NCBI GenBank assembly: GCA_900660155.1
Contig: CABFPE010000346.1
Coordinates: 368,824 to 432,823, forward strand
Direction of reading: 5' to 3'
Source of the DNA: Hofstenia miamia
Lineage: Eukaryota > Xenacoelomorpha > Acoela > Hofsteniidae
Length of the DNA stretch: 64,000 bases
Shown here: one piece after another, positions 59,160-64,000 of the stretch
Position numbering within the stretch: position 1 is the stretch's first letter
How the letters are laid out: each line of letters begins with the position of its first letter
The notes under the pieces: generated by a model
Databases searched by the model: none
What the model was told of the DNA's origin: nothing
Seen by the model: the letters and a program-made list of their open reading frames with translations, nothing else
Made by a program: the position numbers and the translations under genes

Positions 59160-61459
59160 TGATCATTGAAAATTGATGGGAAGTTGAAGAGGACAATAGC
59201 AGCAATGAAACATCAACAAGAGATGAATTTGAATAAGCAATAGTAACTTAATCGAATAGTATTGATACTTCCTACATTCATACGCATCATTCATCAAGCG
59301 CCTGCAATTGTGCATTAAGCCAAAATTCTATCATTAAATATTTTTATAGTAAATATAGTAAATCACTACTTGCAATTAATTACTATTAGCAAAATCTATA
59401 GTTGCATACAAGAAAATTATAATCATTTTTTAAAATTGCAAGTGTTCAGAAACTTTGTGCCATACTCTAAATCTAGTGAACGTCTTACAAAATTATTTTT
59501 TTATGAGAACTGTATAGTGATGTAGATTATATAAAAAATCCAAGATTTCATTGGGACTCTTATGCTACAAAAATCGTTCAAACGAAATTTCAGCATAGAT
59601 TTACGTATTTCACAAGACAAAACGTATTTATATTTGTATTCTTGTACATACAAACGAGGATTTTCCGTCCTTCAAATCTACGCAATCTTGTACAGACATT
59701 GGCTTCCTAAGAATAGGCAAGGGCATGAGCGGCTTATAGACAGGTTTAAATGAAAATTTGTAGCTTCTTACCACCCGTCTGCGTAACCGGGGTTCCTTGA
59801 CTATTACGAATCAATAGCGCATGAAGGATCAATGGCGATATTTCGCGTCTCAAACCATTTTTCTTACGATTACGCCTACACTAGAATCAGGAAGACAACG
59901 AAGAAAAGGACAACCAGTCTGATAATGATGAGCTTGATAACATTCCCAATTGGTAATCATATATCCAAATACTGATTCTGAAGCTAAGCTTTCTTATTGA
60001 TATTTAATTCAGAAGTCAATTGGGACCTCTTCGAATCGCGTTGTCCAGATCTACAACAAGGAAACATTTATCTCTTTTAAGGACGTTAATCCGCCTGTGG
60101 TTAAACATTTCCAAATACAAATGACATTTTCCTAAGACGCTTACAACTAACTTAAGTTTATATCTTATTGGGTTTGTACATTTTCGCCAACCCAATTCTC
60201 AAATGGTGAAAAATCATCAATCAGAAACCAAATACGTACAAAGAAAATGACAAATACAAAGAAACAATTTCCAGCAAAAATGATGCGAGTACTACTTTGC
60301 TTCTGAAGGAGTCTTTAATAAAGTTTTAGAAAATTCTTTTTTAAACATTTTTAAGACAATATGTGGAACCTTTAGTTTTTATGTGTACTACATTACTCCT
60401 CAAAGTAGAATGTCCTTTATTAATAATTGAATATTCTGGTAAATATTAATCATGTGGCAGCAGGTTCTTACTAAATGTATCACAAAATTTGAAGGTGAGA
60501 AGTTGAAATTCCGAATTTGATGCCAAAGAGGAAATGGAATATGAAAGAATGCCCACTGCAAATTTATGCCTTGGAAAGTGAATAGGATTTATGAAGTATC
60601 AAAATAGAATGCATGCATGCAATTGCTGATGATAATTCACAGACAAGCAAACAACAGATGCAAATGTTGTAGTCATTTTGCAAAAGTTAAAGATGATTCG
60701 TTTTTGCCTGAAATTAAAAAATAGAAACGGGCTGGTTCGCCCATTCAATTTTACATTTTCCTTATCAATTTGTATAAGGAACGTAGTATTTAAGAATATT
60801 TTCACAGAAATTTCTTAAAAATCCCAATACCAGAAGAACACTAATTTTTTATTAACAGTTCTTAATGAAACACATATTACAAACTACAAGTGCACTAACA
60901 AAATCTTAGTTAGTTGTAACATTTTTTAGACGATGGTTTTAAACTTATTAAAAATTAACATAGAAATATATAATTCTTGTAGTTTATTTAATTTGTTTTT
61001 TATTACATTATAAGTTAGCATTTAATAAGTATGAAAAACTCAATTTTACTAATTTGAAATGTTACCATCACTTCTGCATATCGGAATTTCGTAGTTAGGC
61101 CTTGTTGTTAAGAACGGCCTTCTTATTCCCAGGACATTAAAACTAGCAGATGTCTGCAAATTTACTGTTAGCCCCCCCCCACTTGTTAATTTTTCGATTT
61201 TTTTCCAACCACCGGACCTTGTGTAATATTCAAAAAATGTTGTTTTATCAATTTCTGAGTTAATGGGGGAAATTTCCTCTTTTTCGAAATTCCAACCCCC
61301 CGTTTATTCGGCATCTAAAAGTAACGGGTTACAATTGTTCTCGTAAACATGACAAAAGACAAAATTCACAAGTTGTGACGATGTTGCATCATATTCAGCG
61401 ATTTACAATATCTTGCAGTTGCTTAAATGAGTTATCTAATTAATGGAAACAAGCTATCT
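59160..61459. other. AT-rich stretch, nothing firm
   Basis: An acidic short frame near 59895-59955 (EDNEEKDNQSDNDELDNIPNW) could be a transposase N-terminus, but nothing confirms it. A poly-C run lies at about 61172-61182. Confidence 0.25.
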
Positions 61460-61479
61460 AGCTATGGAAATTTACAAAT

Positions 61480-61495
61480 ATACACATACATATAC

Positions 61496-61538
<43 letters not shown>

Positions 61539-61640
61539 TGATTTGTAATAAAGTTTTCACATATATTGGTGCTTTGTAACGCTCACCACATATATTGGTG
61601 TTATGTAACCATATATATATATATATATATATATAGATAT
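61480..61640. repeat. TA microsatellites flanking three copies of a short repeat
   Basis: (TA)n at about 61500-61533 and 61608-61634 enclose three copies of ATATATTGGTG followed by (A/C/T)TTTGTAA-like sequence (about 61530, 61561, 61590), spaced roughly 30 bases. Probably replication slippage of a compound satellite. Confidence 0.6.
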
Positions 61641-61858
61641 ATTCATGGAAATAATGCATGGAATAAAGTTATAAATCAACGCTCTTTACGATCTTGCAAT
61701 CTAGACCTCCAAGCATCCAATCACTTCACATTATTCCTTCAAAAACGCATACTGCACTAAGAAGACTTAATTTGTTAGTGCATTGATTGGCGTCGTTCCT
61801 TTGCTTCTCAATACGCTAGGCAAACGCTTCCTATCGGAAATTTGAACATAGATAATTA

Positions 61859-62413
61859 TTAAGAAACAAGAGGGCTACTATATGTGCCAGAGTTCTTCGC
61901 GTTTATGACAGACAATACAAGTTTTTCGGCAACGAGGGCAGTCACAGGAGATGAAGTGGGAACAAATGGATGAGTAAGCAAAGCGAGAGAACAGATCAAT
62001 GCAGAGGAAAGACGGGAGATCCTTCTTGAAGGGCGAGGGCGAAAAAAGTCAATAACAGTTGGACGTTTGAGAGTCAGGAGGGAATTGGCAGAAGCACACG
62101 CACAATTACAAACAAGTGAAGGGTTGCGATGTTTGTTGAGATGGCGAACAGAAAACGTGAGAACACCATCAGAGCGAGTAGAATGGTAATTCAAGAATGT
62201 TAAAAAATCAAATGGATCAAGGTCCAGATTGAACAGGAGGGGATCACAGGCATGAAAGTGAAGTGACAGCGAGAGAGTGGAGAATTTGAGAAGAGCATCT
62301 TTTATGGTAAGGGAGAAAACCATTTGAAAGCACGTTTCTTGAACCGTTCCATGGAATGGAACAAGACAGGAGACGGCCACTAACAGGGAGAAGAACGGAT
62401 AGGAATAGCACAA
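61859..62413 (-). CDS. Unrecognised 184-codon ORF in a GC-richer island
   Basis: The longest uninterrupted gap-free frame in the window apart from the piggyBac and PLPP frames, on the - strand, in DNA clearly richer in G+C than its surroundings. It starts MCYSYPFFSLLVAVSCLVPF (a possible signal-like segment) and ends ...KNSGTYSSPLVS. In the neighbouring frame of the same strand the last 50 codons read DLPSFLCIDLFSRFAYSSIC and CPRCRKTCIVCHKREELWHI with a stop. That resembles a zinc-knuckle end, so the true coding frame may be this one and the long ORF a partial shadow. No family recognised; it lies in a TUG intron and may be a mobile-element gene. Confidence 0.35.
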   Translation of the reverse strand: MCYSYPFFSLLVAVSCLVPFHGTVQETCFQMVFSLTIKDALLKFSTLSLSLHFHACDPLLFNLDLDPFDFLTFLNYHSTRSDGVLTFSVRHLNKHRNPSLVCNCACASANSLLTLKRPTVIDFFRPRPSRRISRLSSALICSLALLTHPFVPTSSPVTALVAEKLVLSVINAKNSGTYSSPLVS

Positions 62414-62933
62414 AGAATGGATTTGATTTAAATCATTAAATTAATCCTGTATCTACATATGCATTACATGCAAGATCAACGGTATAATTTAAAAGATATC
62501 TCGGTTAATCAATAAATTGAAGAAAATTTAAAGGCATGACATGTTTAAAACAAGCGTTATGCTAAATCAACCAATGCATCAAAGAAGATGGATATTAATT
62601 TTGAAACACTATGATTTTATTTGTAGTTATTTTTTGCTAGTTATCATGTTTCTTTAAAATATTAGCCAAAAATGTTTTAGGGGCCTCTGTATCTTTAGAG
62701 GTAACCACAAATGAAAGACCAAACACTTAAAAGTTGCTGCGAAAACGAAATTTACAGTTTAACAGATTTTAAATAGCAAAGTTACCTAAAATCTAACATT
62801 ATTTAAATGCAGTATGATGTAACAATTGATGAAAAACATTAGCAGGAACAATAACAAAATAAATTGAAATAATTGCAAATATATTATAACACTACCTAGC
62901 GTCATACATTTTAAAACATTGTAATAAAATAAC
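62414..62933. other. AT-rich TUG intron sequence
   Basis: No features recognised. It begins (on the - strand) at the TUG donor AAG|GTTATT at 62933. Confidence 0.4.
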
Positions 62934-63269
62934 CTTCAGCCGTTCTTTTAACTTTTTAGTTAGCAGCGGAGCCTCCACAAGTTGGTCGACTTCTGCTCTT
63001 CGCTGTTTTAATAATAACGCTACGTCTTCAGCAGTCAATTCGAAAAACGAATCATCAATATCATCCAAGGGTTCAGATAAATTACTATCAGCAATACAGA
63101 AAACAACTTGACGTCTATCAACAATATCAACCTCATTTTCTTCTTCCAATATCTCTTCCTCATTAGTTTCTAGATTTGAAATTAAATCTGTGGGCTCTGG
63201 GAATTTGAAATTTGAAAAATCTGGTTGTACAGGTAGATCTTCAGGCGCAAGTGATATTGACATTGGAAG
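62934..63269 (-). CDS. ASPSCR1: TUG/ASPSCR1 homolog, exon before the UBX domain
   Basis: A 112-codon exon on the - strand from acceptor TTTCTAG (63270) to donor CTGAAG|GTTATT, phase 0 at both ends. It begins LPMSISLAPEDLPVQPDF, has an acidic stretch (NEEEILEEENEVDIVD) and ends with the family block SFFELTAEDVALLLKQRRAE and LVEAPLLTKKLKERLK. Mammalian TUG reads FFE.TVDDVRRR.AQLKSER....EAPL.TKA here, immediately before the UBX domain. The open frame running past the donor to 62892 is intronic. Confidence 0.85.
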
Positions 63270-63628
63270 CTAGAAAATAAATTATTTTTGTACAAAATCA
63301 AATCTTGAAATTTTCTAAGTTCTAAGAATGTGTACAAAAAAATTTCTAACGGGCAGAAATCCCTAAGAAAATATTAAAACCAATAAAAACATTTTTTTCG
63401 AAAAGAAACGAATTAGTATTTAGCATGCAATACAGCTAAATACAAATCTAAGCCAATTTGTGAAGCATTCGGAATTGACATAATTATCAAAAATATATTT
63501 AGCGATACATGGAATTACTATAAATACATACAAAAGAATTATAAAAATAAAAAAGTTGTTTTTGAAAATTAGCCTTGAGCAAAAAGTTCGCGTGAAATTT
63601 ATTTAAACTAACCACATACATGTATTAC

Positions 63629-63829
63629 CTGATCGGCTAATGAACTGGATACTTCATGTGAGTGATTGTTACTGTGAGAATCAAGTACTTCTCTCGGCGA
63701 TGAGTCAGCGATGGAAGGCGTATACTTAATTGCGGATGTAGATGGCTCACAACTTCCACTCGGCAATCCAACATTTCTCTCAATAGGTGCATCAGTTGAT
63801 TCTTTACTCTGTTTAGTTTCTTGAATTTT
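63629..63829 (-). CDS. ASPSCR1: TUG/ASPSCR1 homolog, linker exon
   Basis: A 67-codon exon on the - strand: acceptor TTCATTTTAG (63830), donor GATCAG|GTAATA, phase 0 both sides. It encodes a Ser-rich, low-complexity linker (KIQETKQSKESTDAPIERN at the start, SHEVSSSLADQ at the end), which fits the poorly conserved region between the N-terminal ubiquitin-like domain and the UBX block of TUG. It joins 63269 without an offset. The N-terminal ubiquitin-like exons lie right of the window. Identification depends on its neighbour, since the linker itself is not distinctive. Confidence 0.7.
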
Positions 63830-64000
63830 CTAAAATGAAAATTTATATGATATGCAAGTATTCAACAGTGTCTAGTGTGTGATTATTAAATTATTTTCCA
63901 AAAGCAATACTCTTACAAAATAAATACAATTAAATACAGCTGAAAATTTCTTACAGAAAAATCTTTTTAGTAATGTAAGTTTGGCAATGAGCTGTGCTAC

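Overview
The window is about 70% A+T eukaryotic DNA from an animal, most likely an AT-rich invertebrate. Multi-kilobase introns with GT-AG borders, AATAAA poly(A) signals and animal-specific genes (an Eph receptor and a TUG/ASPSCR1 homolog) support this. No bacterial features, rRNA, tRNA or CRISPR were seen. I cannot name the species.

Host genes. (1) Left end, + strand: the last three exons of an Eph-type receptor tyrosine kinase (1494-9257: end of the kinase domain, then the C-terminal SAM domain), with a poly(A) signal at 9434. (2) Right half, - strand: a TUG/ASPSCR1 homolog (tether containing a UBX domain) in four phase-compatible exons: 63829-63629, 63269-62934, 35119-34826 and 32954-32811. 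Its N-terminus lies right of the window. The middle intron is about 27.8 kb. (3) Inside that intron, on the opposite strand, is one exon of a lipid phosphate phosphatase (PLPP/LPP family, 41402-41972), cut at its second catalytic motif and followed by a 1000-base assembly gap. (4) Also inside that intron is a cluster of small unrecognised spliced ORFs (53.5-56.2 kb), one with a TATA-like box and one encoding a Cys-rich peptide. (5) A possible 3' terminal exon lies on the - strand near 25.1-25.3 kb.

Most of the rest is transposon debris. There is a mariner element with matching ends (36724-38027), and a three-level nest in which a piggyBac sits in a hAT element that sits in a TTAA-flanked MITE-like element (44778-49785). 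At least six short hAT-type elements have 8-bp target duplications. A long-inverted-repeat element is flanked by TTA (29540-32045). L2/CR1-like and other LINE fragments, and remnants of CGGBP1-type hAT, DUF4817-type and CACTA-like transposases, are also present. Many of the small hAT elements consist of degenerate iterations of one short word, and the word differs from element to element.

Assembly cautions. A perfect 1590-bp tandem duplication (13978-15567 and 15568-17157) has a single n at its junction and is probably artificial. The 42888-43887 gap hides the rest of the PLPP gene or the sequence around it. Stretches not listed are AT-rich, non-coding, and show nothing I can identify.
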